From the NCBI GenBank assembly GCA_030141605.1, contig JAQGDQ010000360.1:1-64000 (forward strand): a stretch of 64,000 nucleotides of DNA. The letters run 5' to 3'. The position numbers and the translations under genes are program-made. The notes below the pieces were generated by a model. That model ran no database searches. It saw only the letters and a program-made list of their open reading frames with translations, and had not been told where the DNA came from. Positions within the stretch are counted from its first letter, which is position 1. Every line of letters begins with the position of its first letter. Shown here piece by piece: positions 1-15,107 of this stretch. Origin of the DNA: Tubiluchus corallicola. Lineage: Eukaryota; Priapulida; Priapulimorpha; Priapulimorphida; Tubiluchidae.

Positions 1-309
1 GAGTGGTTTTAGATGGGTTCCCTCGTTTGTTTCCTGTTGCACGCAAGATTATCGTTTTGCATGCAGTCTGGCAAACTGCAAGTTGGAATTCATCGCTGCT
101 TACTTGATGTGGGTGGTTGTGGAAGGGCCTGAACATAGCACAGAAATAAAGATGATCCTCTTAGATGATTGGAAGTGGTGCTGACGAGCCATTCGCATAG
201 TAGTGGCTACTTGTTTGCTGGTTTACTGCTGTGTTTATTTGCCAGGTCTTTTGTCGTTTATTGTAGATTTAGGTTGTCCAATGTCTATAATAGACGTAAC
301 GTGTAGGCG
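1..309. other. Unannotated leading sequence
   Basis: No open frame, repeat or splice-flanked exon can be supported here. The sequence is of mixed composition and runs into the trinucleotide array that begins at about 310. Confidence 0.5.
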
Positions 310-3427
<3,118 letters not shown>

Positions 3428-3815
3428 AAGTATGAATTTAAAATATACTTTCCTCTGAATAGAAATGTTCAGGTCATTCTGTTGAAAAACATAAGGTAAC
3501 TGGGAGACCTCGTGACTCTTCGTAAGCGCGTCGTGGCTTATGCAACTTACCTAATGTTCGTCCAAAAATGTTACAAAATTAGCTAACTAGTGTTTTTGTA
3601 AAAACTTATTAGTCTTTTGATGAAGATCGACAGTGCGCTACTTTTCTCCAAGACTAATGACGTCATTGGAAGAAGAATGAGCATTGAAAATGGAGGCGTC
3701 CAAGTATGAAATCGCGACTTTAAATTGATTTTACTAATTACACGAGGTTCTAATTGTAGTTTTATTACTGAATTCTTCTAACATTTTTCACGAACATTAA
3801 AATAAGCCTAGTACT
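3428..3815 (+). repeat. Direct partial copy of the inverted-repeat unit
   Basis: Starts right after the triplet array with sequence matching about 1817 onward (cctctgaatagaaat, then cgtaagcgcgtcgt, then gacgtcattggaag) and continues to about 3815. It lacks the 72-bp array. It places two partly identical segments on both sides of the triplet array. Confidence 0.7.
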
Positions 3816-4044
3816 CGTCACCTTTACTTTGAAGCACAAGAAAACCCATCCATTTTCAAAAAGCTTAAAAAAATTTGTCTTGAAATTTTATATCACTTAC
3901 GCTGACACTGAAACAAGTCCTACTCCATCTCATTTGTGATGTATTCGCATCATTGTTTCTAATACCTAGGGCGCTATTGTTTAATTTCCTATTATACGCT
4001 CAACCTTCGCAACTGTTTGTGGTGTGATATCTTTTATGTAATGA

Positions 4045-4203
4045 TTCTCCTTGTTGGTTATACGGCGTTTAGTAGTAGCGGTAGTTTATTGACCATATAA
4101 CTAATATAATCTTTAGTAGGGATAGCAGAATTGAATTAAACTGGTCAAGAATAAGAAAATCCCATTTCCCGACAGCAACGAGTATCAAACTCACTCAGTA
4201 TTG
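4045..4203 (+). repeat. Direct duplication, left copy
   Basis: About 160 bp beginning near ttgttggttatacggcgttt and ending near caacgagtatcaaactcact. It is repeated with few differences at 4908-5068. The two copies bracket a LINE tail (4225-4732) and an antisense fragment of another repeat (4744-4905). Confidence 0.8.
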
Positions 4204-4224
4204 TTTGGTCATCCAGAGTTGGTC

Positions 4225-4732
4225 AGTATGGTCATCCAGTGTTGCCGAATTGTGGATTTCGATTTGAGTCTGTTGAACACTTTTTGTTGCACTGCCCATT
4301 GTATCAACAAACTAGGGTTGTTATGTTTGATAAATTAAATGAAATGCTTCTGCCTGAAAACCTTAATATAGCTGCCTTAGGAAATAATGATCTGTTGAAG
4401 TTGTTATTATTCGGAAAAGATGAATTTAACTATGTTGCTAACTGTAAAATATTCCAATGCATAGATGACTTTATATTACGTACTAAACGCTTCCAGTAGT
4501 TTCTGTCTGATATGAAATGCATCAGTCTTAAAAATTCATACATTAATATTTTGTAACCGTTTCTACTAATGTCTAATGTAATCTTGTAGTAAAACTTGTC
4601 AGCTTGTGTAGTTATAGTCTACTCTTACTGTAAATGTTTTTGTAAATAGTGTGTAAAGTCTGTTGTGGTGAGGATCCCAAATCATGTTGTTCAAACTGCC
4701 TGATCCAATCCTGAAATAAATTATGTTTAAAC
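4225..4732 (+). mobile_element. LINE (non-LTR retrotransposon) 3' end, truncated
   Basis: The frame at 4239-4499 encodes the C-terminal end of a LINE ORF2: a Cys-containing motif (CGFRFESVEHFLLHCPL) followed by a Leu/Asn-rich tail ending near FILRTKRF. This C-terminal module is common in CR1/Jockey-like elements. About 230 bp of 3' UTR follow, ending with aataaattatgtttaaac. The same element occurs as a longer copy on the minus strand at 51396-52303. There is no endonuclease or RT domain, so this is a heavily 5'-truncated dead copy. The superfamily is inferred from the C-terminal motif only. Confidence 0.75.
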
Positions 4733-4743
4733 CCAGTGGCATG

Positions 4744-4905
4744 TTGTCTAGGCAACTCAGGATCTCCATACACCTTGCCCAGGCGTGCGCCCTGGAGAGG
4801 TTCAAGGATCGGACTGCTCAGCCACAGTCGACGCTGCAGCTCCATCAATAACTGACTCTCTTGGCGCACACTCCATTGTCTTCCGAGACAGAAAGATGCC
4901 AACAA
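4744..4905 (-). repeat. GC-rich dispersed repeat S, fragment (copy 1)
   Basis: The reverse complement matches the first about 160 bp of the repeats at 28586-29188 and 56021-56345 (start ggcatccttctgtctcgg, later ctgcagcgtcgactgtggct). It is GC-richer than its surroundings. Open frames on both strands are shared by all three copies but do not agree in their stops, so I treat it as a repeat and not a gene. Its class (SINE, or part of a larger element) is not resolved. Confidence 0.75.
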
Positions 4906-4907
4906 AT

Positions 4908-5068
4908 AATCCTCTTGTTGGTTATACGGCGTTTATTAGTAGCGGTAGTTTATTGACCATACAACTAATATTTGTAATCTTTAATAGGGATAGCAGAATT
5001 GAATTAAATTGGCCAAGAATAAGAAAATCTCATTTCCCGACAGCAACGAGTATCAAACTCACTCAGTC
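4908..5068 (+). repeat. Direct duplication, right copy
   Basis: Second copy of the 4045-4203 block, differing by small indels and substitutions. It is too long for a target-site duplication of one retrotransposition. A local tandem duplication followed by insertions, or recombination between repeats, is more likely. Confidence 0.8.
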
Positions 5069-5426
5069 GTGGATCAGTAAGACTTCATAAAACACTTGAA
5101 AAAGTTCCTTAAACTCTCGACGTTCTGTATATCTTAAGCATGTCAATTTACAAGATTGTTGATAAAACCTTTCATCTCGAGGACCAGGACTTGTAAACGT
5201 ACTTGACAGATTTGCTTATCTTCGCTAGTGATAAACGCTTCAACGTCTGGCAAATGTCAACTTTCTTGATAGCTGGGTAAGTTTGTATAGCTTTGTAAAC
5301 ACGTCAAGTACTTCTAAATGTAAGTAGTTTTTAGATAGGTCTACGTGTTTGCTGATGGGCAGTAGATAAAGCAGTAATTCTACTCTTGTGGTGGCCTCAT
5401 AGGCTTGTAGGCTGTAGCTTAGAAAC

Positions 5427-5800
5427 ATTTTCGCAGTTCCAGCGATTGATGATGATCGTGAAAAAGTCAAAGTGATCGTAAGTGTACCAGGCAACGCATT
5501 TGTGTACACTTGACAACACCTCGCAGCCCAAACTATTGTAATAATGAGAGTTTTAACAGCTAACTAGAATCTTACCTAGTTCATTTTTTTTTGTTCCCAA
5601 GCAAGAGCCTGCTAGTAAGTCACTCTAGGTACAGACTAATGCATAATTAAGTAAATTCCACGTAAAACAACTAAAGTTACTGAACCGATGCCAGCAGACG
5701 GCTTTGTTTTACACACAGGTCGTAGTTAAGACGCGTTGCTGCGGTACACGTAACCTTTGACCTATAGCAACTGCGCATGCGCACAACGAAACTGTGAAAA
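5427..5800 (+). repeat. Dispersed repeat F2, copy a
   Basis: Starts near gcagttccagcgattgatga and ends with the palindromic block actgcgcatgcgcacaacga. Related copies lie at 21155-21996 (interrupted), 23018-23310 (truncated) and 62790-63176, all on the plus strand. The terminal tgcgcatgcgca is a perfect match to the NRF1 binding consensus known in animals. No coding capacity is seen. Confidence 0.8.
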
Positions 5801-6440
5801 CGATCGTTATGCCAATGTTTTGGTATCTCAAAAATAATGAATTATGGATAATTGTAAAATATGTAACAGATGTAATACTTTTCAAGAGTCACTAAGCTTT
5901 AGTTTAGAAACTGCAGAAACAATGTTTGGTATGTAAAATTATATAGCTCGTTTGCAACAATGTAAAATAAATAAGGCTGGCCTACATGGAAATGGTGTGA
6001 AATGAAATGCAAAAAAAGAAAAACTTTCTTCTGACATTTGAACGGGAAGAAAAGGAAATTTTAAATTATATTACAAAAAACTTTCAATACTAAGTTATAT
6101 TGCATACAATTATACTAACCTGTGTGAAAATCTTATGTAATTGAGAAAGAAATATGTTCGTGCCAACTGGTGAAACGTCACTGTTTCACTATCCCAGTGT
6201 GCATCACTGGCTGACAAAATACATATTATTGATCTTAATGAAAATATATAGTGGTATATAATATAAGCAAATATAAACTTTTGCTTAGTTAGTGAAGAAT
6301 GTGCTACGAATGATCCGATTATTTTTTTAAACTTTGAGCAATGTTATCTAAACTTTTTTGAAAACATTTGTCGTTAAAATGGCTGCGTATAATGGTCATT
6401 GCGGAAGTTTATATTTACAATTTTTATACAGCGTTACTAC
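5801..6440. other. AT-rich intergenic sequence
   Basis: No gene, LINE fragment or repeat copy is recognised between the F2 repeat and the CAA/CAG array. Confidence 0.4.
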
Positions 6441-6446
6441 GTTGGA

Positions 6447-6885
<439 letters not shown>

Positions 6886-7417
6886 TAACTGTAACAATGT
6901 TTATTCGAAGCAAATTTTGCACCTTGTCATTGTAGCACTTATCCCATGTCAATAAATTGTTGCAACACGGGAAATCTTTACCCAAGTAGATTAATACGAC
7001 GTTTCCTGTAACATTTGATAGGTACAACACATAACACTTTGCTGGCCATCATCATAATCACAACCATCAAGGCAAACATTTTTCACCATTAGAGCAACAG
7101 GCGCCGCTTTGGCCACGTCTGGGCAGAGGGTGTCCAAAATTTCCATTCCTAGACACAAAAGAGACGTAGTCCATTACATTTCTTAGCATAGGAGCTACCA
7201 GAGGTACCCCTTTTCGTAAAAAAACTATTTTTGCACGACTTTTGAAAAGCGGATGTAACTTTTTTGGATCCCTGTTTTTGTGGTGCCCCCTAGCTGTGGT
7301 TTTGACAAACCGACCATTGAGAGCGGTCGACGTGCGCCCTGAGAACGAGAGATTGATCATACTTAGTAGAATCAGGTTTAATAAGTCATTCGTTTTGACG
7401 AGTGAAAGCTCTCAACA

Positions 7418-7922
7418 CAGCAAGATTAACACTGATCAACACAGATAGATTAACACTGATCAACACAGCTAGATTAACACTGATCAATACAGCTAGATTA
7501 ACAGTGATCAACACAGCTAGATTAACACTGATCAACACAGATAGATTAACCCTGATCAGCACAGCTAGTTTAACACTGATCAACACAGCTAGATTAACAC
7601 TGATCAACACAGCTAGATTAACACTGATCAACACAGCTAGATTAACACTGATCAACACAGCTAGATTAACACTGATCAACACAGCTAAATTAACACTGAT
7701 CAACACAGATAGATTAACCCTGATCAACACAGATAGATTAACACTGATCAACACAGATAGATTAACACTGATCAACACAGATAGATTAACCCTGATCAGC
7801 ACAGCTAGATTAACACTAATCAACACAGATAGATTAACACTGATCAACACAGCTAGATTAACACTGATCAACACAGATAGATTAACACTGATCAACATAG
7901 CTAGATTAATACTGATCAACAC
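7418..7922. repeat. 24-bp satellite array
   Basis: About 21 head-to-tail copies of a 24-bp unit containing agattaacactgatcaacac. The period is divisible by three and the unit lacks stops in one frame on each strand, which explains the overlapping 178- and 186-residue open frames. Variants (gctag/gatag, aacac/aaccc) are scattered. No coding evidence is seen. Confidence 0.95.
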
Positions 7923-8235
7923 AGTGGCACCTATAACAGCAGCATTTCGTTATTTCACTTGATTACAACTACACTAGTACACTACAAGCGGTTAGGTCAG
8001 CGTTATCTATAAGTACTGTTGAATCAATCAAACACACAAGTTATTGTTAATTGATCCGATGATTATTTTTGCGCCGCCAAAATATTATAATTGCAGATGG
8101 CTTTAAATAACAAATAAGTGCAATAATGCACCATTGCAGTATTTTTTTGTGTTTGAAAATCATTGAAATAATAGTACAGAGAAAATAATTGCAATACAGT
8201 TAATTATAATAAGAATATATACAATTAAAGACAGG

Positions 8236-8693
8236 TGAGGGTGGTGGTGATGCGTTGTTGGTGGTGATGGTGAAGCGCTGTTGTTGTTGATGGGTTGTTG
8301 GTGATGGTGATGCGTTGTTGTTGTTATTGTTGCTGTTGTTGGTGGTGATGGCGATGGGTTGTTGTTGTTGGTGGTGGTGGTGATGTGTTGTTATTGTTGT
8401 GCTGTTGTTATTGTTGTTTTGTTGCTGTTGCTGCTGGTGGTGGTGGTGATGAAGTGATAATTGTGGTGGTCGTGGTGAAAATGATGATGGTGGCGGTGGT
8501 GTTGTGGTGGTGAAGATGATGATGGTGGTGGTGAAGATGATGTTGATGGTGGTGGTGAAGATGATGATGGTGGTGGTGAAGATGATGATTGTGGTGGTGG
8601 TGAAGATGATGATGATGATGGTGGTGGTGGTGGTGGTGAAGATGATGATGGTGGCGGTTTTGGTGGTGGTGAAAATGATGATGGTGGTGGTTC
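8236..8693. repeat. GGT/GAT/GTT triplet-rich tract
   Basis: Imperfect GTT/GGT/GAT triplets. From about 8500 the unit ggtggtgaagatgatgat repeats with variation. Open frames (poly-Val/Met, Ser/Pro on the other strand) are composition artefacts. Confidence 0.9.
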
Positions 8694-8929
8694 TAGATTT
8701 TGAGTTACTAACATAGATACCATCTCATTGACATTGCACTGAGTAAACTGATTAGGGTGCCATCTATGGCCTTCAGTTCAGCAAATTCTACAATCTACAG
8801 TCTTTAATCTCGATTAACTGAACTGCCTTTAATCGAAAGGTGGATCCAATAATTGCCCGGAAATTGTATGCTGGGACTACAGTAGAAAGTGTGCCTAATA
8901 ATTGAGGATTTTAGAACTATATTTATTTA

Positions 8930-9200
8930 CTAAAATTGTATGTATGTTTTGTGTTCTTATTTTTACATGTCTTATCATTAATCATAAATTATTAATTTCG
9001 ATTAAATTTGTATTAAATTTCTTTTCGAGGAATACCAACACTACTAACACACAGCAAGCGGTTATTTTGCTGCCTTGTATAAAAGTTTTATTTCGCTAAA
9101 AGCTAGATGCATTTTAAAACACAAGAGAGTTTGCACGTATTTTTGCGCCGTCAAGATGACCACATTATGTCAACGGCGGTTTTAAGAAATAAACTGACGT
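8930..9200 (-). repeat. Partial inverted copy of the 2420-2680 segment
   Basis: Reverse complement of the last part of the left inverted-repeat arm, including the block gaggaataccaacactact and the taaaagctttta-like stretch. It lies on the far side of the triplet array from the main right arm. Confidence 0.7.
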
Positions 9201-9204
9201 ATTT

Positions 9205-9263
9205 TTATTATTAGTAGTAGTTGTTGTTTTTGTTGTTGCTGTTGTTATTACTGTAATAGTAGT

Positions 9264-9298
<35 letters not shown>

Positions 9299-9359
9299 TA
9301 GTAGTAGTAGCAGCAGTAACAGTAGTAGTAGTAGTAGCAGCAGTAGTAGCAGCAGCAGC

Positions 9360-9394
<35 letters not shown>

Positions 9395-9674
9395 CAGCAG
9401 TAACAGTAGTAGTAGTAGTAGCAGCAGTAGTAGCAGTAGTAGTAATAGTAGTAGCAGCAGCAGTAACAGTAGTAGTAGTAGTAGCAGCAGTAGTAGTAGT
9501 AGCAGCAGTAGTAGCAGTAGTAGTAATAGTAGTAGCAGCAGCAGTAACAGTAGTAGTAGTAGCAGCAGCAGTAACAGTAGTAGTAGTAGTAGCAGCAGTA
9601 GTAGCAGTAGTAGTAATAGTAGTAGCAGCAGCAGTAACAGTAGTAGTAGTAGTAGCAGTAGTAGCAGCAGTAGT

Positions 9675-9706
<32 letters not shown>

Positions 9707-9755
9707 TAGTAGCAGTAGCAGTAGTAGTTGTTGTTGTTTGTTGTTGTTGTTGTTG
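9205..9755. repeat. AGT/AGC triplet array
   Basis: About 550 bp of AGT and AGC triplets with a few AAC/AAT interruptions. It contains internal duplications of a block with the pattern AGC-AGC-AGT-AAC-AGT. On the minus strand it is the CTA/CTG array that follows the repeat unit, equivalent to 2960-3427 in the left arm. Confidence 0.95.
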
Positions 9756-11000
9756 TATGTACGTTTTATGTTCTTATTTTTACATGCTTTATGATTTCGC
9801 AAAAATGAATTATTAATTTCGATTAAATTTGTATTAAATTTCTTTTCGAGGAATACCAACACTACTAACACACAACAAGCGGTTATTTTGCTGCCTTTTA
9901 TAAAAGCTTTAATATTTCGCCGAAAGCTAGATGCGATTTAGAAGAAAGCGAGTTTGCAGGTATTTTTGCGCCGCCAAAATGACCACATTGTCAACGGCGG
10001 TTTTAAGAAAAAAAACTGGCATATTTTTTATTTTTATTCAAGTTCATGTGAGACGGTATAGATCAAATTTCATAGACTAAACATTGTGCGTTGAATAAAA
10101 GCAGTAGCTACAGCAAACAGTTACAGGAAATCCATCCATAAATAAGTTTCAACACGGGCAGTTAAAGGAAAGGTCAAGCCTTCTGAGAAGTTAAGCTTAT
10201 TTCAAAATGTTCGCGAAAAACTGCAGTATTTAGTATTTAGTAATAAAATTGCAATAAACGCCTCGTGTAATTAGTGAAATCACTTTAAAGTCGCGATCAC
10301 TTCATACTTGGGTGCTTCCATTTTCAATGCTCATTGTTCTTCCAATGACGTCATTTGTCTTGAAAGAAAATAGTGCACTAACAATCTTCACCAAAAGAAT
10401 AATACGTTTTTACAAAAGAATTAGATAGCTAATTTTGTAATATTTTTGCATGAACGTTAGGTAAGTTGCAGAAGTTTGAATTAGTTTAAGCAGTGTGCGC
10501 TTACTGAAAGCAACGACGCACTTACGAAAACTCACGAAGACTCCCCGTTACATCATAATTTTCAAGTGAATGGCGGCAACCACCACGCCAGAAAATTTCT
10601 ATTCAGAGGCAGTACATTTTAAATTCATGCATTATGAGCAGTTCTTTGCAAACTTCTTTGTTATATTTTTCTAAGTTTAAGTGATAATAGGAAAATAAAC
10701 CCCACATACTGAGTGACTTGTTCTTTACTTTAGCACACCACAAACAGTTTAAGTGATAACAGTAAAATAAACCCAACATACTGAGTGACTTGTTCTTTCC
10801 TTCAGCACACCACAAACAGTTTAAGTGATAACAGTAAAATAAACCCAACATACTGAGTGACTTGTTCTTTACTTTAGCACACCACAAACAGTTTAAGTGA
10901 TAACAGTAATATAAACCCAACATACTGAGTGACTTGTTCTTTACTTTAGCACACCACAAACAGTTTAAGTGCCAACAGTAAAGTAAATCCAACATACTGA
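9733..11000 (-). repeat. Right arm of large inverted repeat
   Basis: Reverse complement of about 1206-2690: triplet start, about 880 bp middle segment, and the 72-bp array (four full units and partials, 10680-11000). The arms differ by small indels and by array copy number. Order and junctions agree, so the two arms derive from one ancestral unit. Confidence 0.8.
10680..11000 (-). repeat. 72-bp tandem repeat, right arm copy
   Basis: Four full units and partials of the same 72-bp repeat as 1215-1775, inverted. The 24-residue frame is open here too, and runs beyond the array to about 10603 because a stop present in the left arm is changed. Confidence 0.85.
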
Positions 11001-11035
11001 AGATTAAAAACAAAAACAATTTTCTTTAAAACAAA

Positions 11036-11200
11036 ATTTTCTGCGTTCTTTCCTTGTTACTTTCTTTCTTTATCTTGTTTATTTCATCGTTACTTTGTTT
11101 TTCCTCCCATTCTGCCTTGATTCTCCTCCCGGATCTCTCCGCTTCCATAATTACTCCCTCTCTCTTTTCTCGTTCCCCCCCCCCCCCCGCTTCTGTAGAA
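11036..11200. repeat. Pyrimidine-rich tract with a 14-C run
   Basis: T/C-rich sequence ending in 14 consecutive C at 11175-11188. A matching purine-rich tract (GAAA/AAAG) lies at 11510-11745. No gene is seen across 11001-11880. Confidence 0.7.
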
Positions 11201-11509
11201 GTCAGACGATTGCTGGAGCTTAGAGCGTCTCGCCCAGACTGTGTACTGAGCAAACTGATCGAATTTCATGGACCAAGCTGTTGTGGGTCGTTCAGTTAAT
11301 GCAGTTATACAAAGTTGAGCAAACTCTATTGTGACTAATCCCATTAATTCACAAAACAGCTTTGATTGTAACGTGATGTGTGTGAAGCGGGTAACATAAG
11401 ACCAGGTAAACACTTCGTAGGGATAATCCTTTCATCTTGGATTAGCTGGATTATCTGCTTGACTTCAAAACCATCGCCGCCGTTAATACCCGCGGAGGAA
11501 AGGTGTAGG

Positions 11510-11745
11510 AAAAAGATTATTAAAGAAAGACAGAAAGAAATAAAACAAAAATAGCAAAAGGAAGTAAAAGAAAAGGTAAGAGAAATAAATGTCGAAGGCA
11601 GAGAAGAAAGTACAAAGAAGAAATGGGTAGAAAGAAAATAAGAACGAGAAAAGAGAAGAAAAGCAAAAACAGAAATTTTAAAAGAAACAAAAAAGAAAGA
11701 AAGAAACAACAAGAAGAAAAGCAAAACAAGAAACAACTTCTTTCT
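11510..11745. repeat. Polypurine (AAAG/GAAA) tract
   Basis: Irregular A/G-rich sequence with few pyrimidines. The Phe/Leu/Ser-rich frames on the opposite strand follow from composition. Confidence 0.8.
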
Positions 11746-11889
11746 TTTGATGTCATCATGATGATCACAATGACGTCATCAAGATGGCATTTCACATTTT
11801 AAAAGCGACTTTTCTACAATTAAGATCAATTCACTATCAGCAAGGCAGCAAGTAACTAACTAGTTTACAAAGAATCAACCAACCCTATC

Positions 11890-12150
11890 TTTACGACGGC
11901 TGTAGGTCAAAGGACCACCGGATAACAGACCATAGGACAAAGGACCACAGAACAAGGGAGCACAGCACAAGGAACCACTGGACAAAGGATCACCGGACAA
12001 ATGACAACCGGAGCAAAGACCACCGGACAAAAAACCACCAGACAAGAAATCACAGGTCAAAGGACCACAGGACAAGGGAACACAGGAAAAGAAACCACCG
12101 GACAAAAGGCCACCGTACAAAGGGCCAATGGACAAAGAGCCACTAAAACA
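11890..12150 (+). repeat. Degenerate ~18-bp minisatellite, forward orientation
   Basis: Repeats of a unit resembling aaaggaccaccggacaa, diverged by substitutions, about 14 copies. The same unit lies in the opposite orientation at 12440-12715, with about 290 bp of AT-rich sequence between. Confidence 0.85.
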
Positions 12151-12439
12151 AAGGATCAATTTGTGAATAAAAATGAAATCCTAATAATGTTAAACTTACA
12201 ATTTTTTATATACATGCTAAAAGTTTTTAAAGATTTAAATTTTAGTTTTTGGACTTTCTTACATTTTTTCAATTTTTATTAATCTATGGGACCATCGAAT
12301 TATCTAATACATAAAAGCAGTACTTTGGCCGCATGAGTAAAAACATACTGAAAAATAAATAATGTAGAACTTTAACCTCTGCAAATTACTAATATAAATA
12401 TCTCAACACAAAGTACAATGTATCTCACAAGATTTTCCG

Positions 12440-12715
12440 TTGACATTTTCCTGGTGGCCGCTTGTTCGGTGATCCTTTGTCCGGTGGTCCTTTGACCGGT
12501 GGTCCTTTGACCATGACCAGGGTGTGTCTTTGTTAGGGAGCCATTTGTCTGGTGTCCCTTTGTCTTTTCAGGTGAATCTTTGCCTGGTGTCCCTTTATCT
12601 TTTAAGATGAATCTTTGTCCGGTGGTTCTTTGGCCAGTGGTCCTTCGTCCAGGGTGGGTCTTTATCTGGTGGCACTTTGTTCGGTGGTCCTTTGACTGTC
12701 CCTCCTTTACAGCAG
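12440..12715 (-). repeat. Degenerate ~18-bp minisatellite, reverse orientation
   Basis: Units such as ggtggtcctttgtccggtgg are the reverse complement of the 11890-12150 unit. The two arrays therefore form one large imperfect inverted repeat. Confidence 0.85.
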
Positions 12716-13138
12716 GTCTGTCACTGTTCTACACTTGTTATAAATGAACAGGTAAATGGATTTTTATAGTTTAATCATTCGATATAAGACTTTATCAAAT
12801 ATGCTTCCAATTTGTCAAATCCTTTCTCATTTTGTTAATACACACCAATCTGCAAACCCTAGTCAGGGTTTTTTGTTAATAATTTATCGTTTTAATAAAC
12901 ACACCTGCCAGATCTACACATTGACCAAATAAGGCAGCACTTTAATCAATGGCACTTATCATTGGGTTTGCTTAAAATTTATCCTTGAGTAAACAAAATG
13001 GCGGATAAGCAAACAAGATGGCGGATAACAGAAATGTGGGCTATGTCAACGTTATCAGTTAGTTTGACATTTGTGCTTATATATCAGTTTACCACTTATC
13101 ATCGCTCAAGTGTAAATCTTGGTACTTTACCTGAGTTT
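12716..13138. other. Intergenic sequence
   Basis: Nothing coding is seen. A short tandem pair containing caagatggcggataa-like sequence lies at about 12990-13030. Confidence 0.4.
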
Positions 13139-13150
13139 ACCCGAGTCTAC

Positions 13151-13815
13151 ATGTGAGCTGCTTGTCTACCTGAGTGCTGCTTGTCTACCTGAGTGCTACT
13201 TGTCTGGCTGAGTGTTACCTGTCTACCTGAGTGCTACTTGTCTGCCTGAGTGTTACTTGTCTACCTGAGTGCTACTTGTCTACCTGAGTGTTACCTGTCT
13301 ACCTGAGTGTTACCTGTCTACCTGAGTGCTACTTGTCTACCTGAGTGTTACCTGTCTACCTGAGTGTTACCTGTCTAACAGAGCGCTACTTATCTATCTG
13401 AGTTCTACTTGTCTACCTTAGTGCTACCTGTCTACCTGTGAGCTGCTTGTCTACCTGAGTTTTGCCTGTCTACCTGTGAGCTGCTTGTCTACCCGAGTGC
13501 TGCCTGTCTACCTGTGAGCTGCTTGTCTACCTGAGTGTTGCTTGTCTACATGAGTTCTACTTGTCTGCCTGAGTGCTACTTGTCTGCCTGAGTGCTACTT
13601 GTCTGCCTGAGTGCTACTTGTCTGCCTGAGTCCTACTAGTCTACCTGTGAGCTACTTGACTACCTGAGTGCTACTTGTCTACCTGAGTACTGCTTGACTA
13701 CCTTAGTGCTACCTGTCTACCTGTGAGCTGCTTGTCTACCTGAGTTTTGCCTGTCTACCTGTGAGCTACTTGACTACCCGAGTGTTGCTTGTCTACCTGA
13801 GAACTATCTGTCTAC
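13151..13815. repeat. 19-bp minisatellite
   Basis: About 35 copies of a 19-bp unit close to gctacttgtctacctgagt, with recurrent variants (gttacc, gagctgc, tgcctg). A longer variant pattern pairing a gtgagctgc unit with a gagttttgcc unit recurs at about 13430-13520 and 13710-13770, a sign of local block duplication. Confidence 0.95.
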
Positions 13816-13861
13816 CAGAGTGACTATAAAACACCCCAAAGCTTATCATTACAATTCAATT

Positions 13862-14215
13862 TCTTTAAAGCAAGACCGGACCCAATCTTAAACTGCAGGT
13901 CAAAACAATCTACTCTTTAAAATATTGAAAGGAAACGTAATCGTTTTTCCAGAATGACTTACGTGAAAGAATTATTACTACACAAACACAATTTCACGTT
14001 CAAGTTCTTCGCTGTTACGTGCATTTCGCCATTCGCTAGTTAGACGGGCACTAGCGTCTGCATTTCGGAAACGCGTTGCGCAAAAAATAGGTGCCGTACC
14101 TCTCAGCTAATATCCATTTATCAGAAACGCGTTTGCAGCATTAATTATGTTAAAATGTGTACACTTCTCGTACTTGAAAATGGGATAGTATATGAAGAAC
14201 CACCCTGTCTGCTAA
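13862..14215 (+). repeat. Dispersed repeat F1, copy a (internally deleted)
   Basis: Matches the family that also occurs at 26996-28045, 51243-52790 and 61838-62405 (minus), with a partial at 23940-24075 (minus). This copy joins cctctcagct directly to the tatcagaaacgcg segment and so lacks the middle part present in the other copies. No coding frame is conserved between copies. Confidence 0.75.
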
Positions 14216-14756
14216 CTGGACTGCTGTCTGATCACGATAGCTTGTACTAGTATAACAAGTTAATTCTTGAGCGTCAAAAATCGATATTGATAATGATTCA
14301 CGAATGCCCATTAGGCCACGAAGGAAGGATTTGTCCAGTACAAAAAAACTTTGCAGTTTTACAATAATCGGGCGTTACAGACATCACAAACAAACAAACG
14401 ATTTCGTTTTGTTTCTAACCTTGCTGTTAACAGGAAACCGATACCAAAATGCTAACAAAGCACAAGCTGTTATGCGGGGAGCCTCTATATAAGAACGAAG
14501 TGTATTACAATACCAATTACTTATCTTGTAGCTTGCGCATCACATAAATGCAATGATTCCGCGTTTTTTTACTTACTCACTGACTAATTTGTTGACTCCA
14601 TCAGAAAAAATGTAGTTTTCAAAGTGTTTGCGATTGAGACGCTTTTTAATTTTTGACCAGGAATTATTTGCTGGCACTTAGCACTCTAAAAGTGTGGCAT
14701 TGATGATGACTATGATCAACCATAGTTACTGTCACTGTTGCTGTCAAAACTAAAAA

Positions 14757-15107
14757 AATACGTTCACATTTCAGTGTTTTTAAATGTGCTACCAGTCAGC
14801 AATTGCTAAGGTACGTTCACATTTCAGTGTTTTAAATGTCCTGCCAGTCATCAATTTCTAAGGTTCGTTCACATTTCAGAGTTTTTAAACGTCCTACCAG
14901 TCATAAATTTCTAAGGTACGTTCACATTTCAGAGTTTTTAAACGTCCTACCAGTCATGAATTGCTAAGGTACGTTCACATTTCAGTGTTTTAAATGTCCT
15001 ACCAGTCATCAATTTCTAAGGCACGTTCACATTTCAGAGTTTTTAAACGTCCTACCAGTCGTAAATTTCTAAGGTGCGTTCACATTTTAGTGTTTTTAAA
15101 TGTCCTA
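14757..15107. repeat. ~52-bp tandem repeat
   Basis: About six and a half copies of a unit containing cgttcacatttcag, a short T/A run, and ctaccagtcat. Units alternate between two variants (tgttttaaatgtcc and agtttttaaacgtcc), so the array may have grown by dimers. Confidence 0.9.

Noticed and set aside
7386-7962. Overlapping 178- and 186-residue frames on both strands
   Set aside because: Produced by a 24-bp satellite whose period is a multiple of three.
13151-15107. CRISPR-like array
   Set aside because: Units are contiguous tandem repeats without unique spacers, and the window is eukaryotic.
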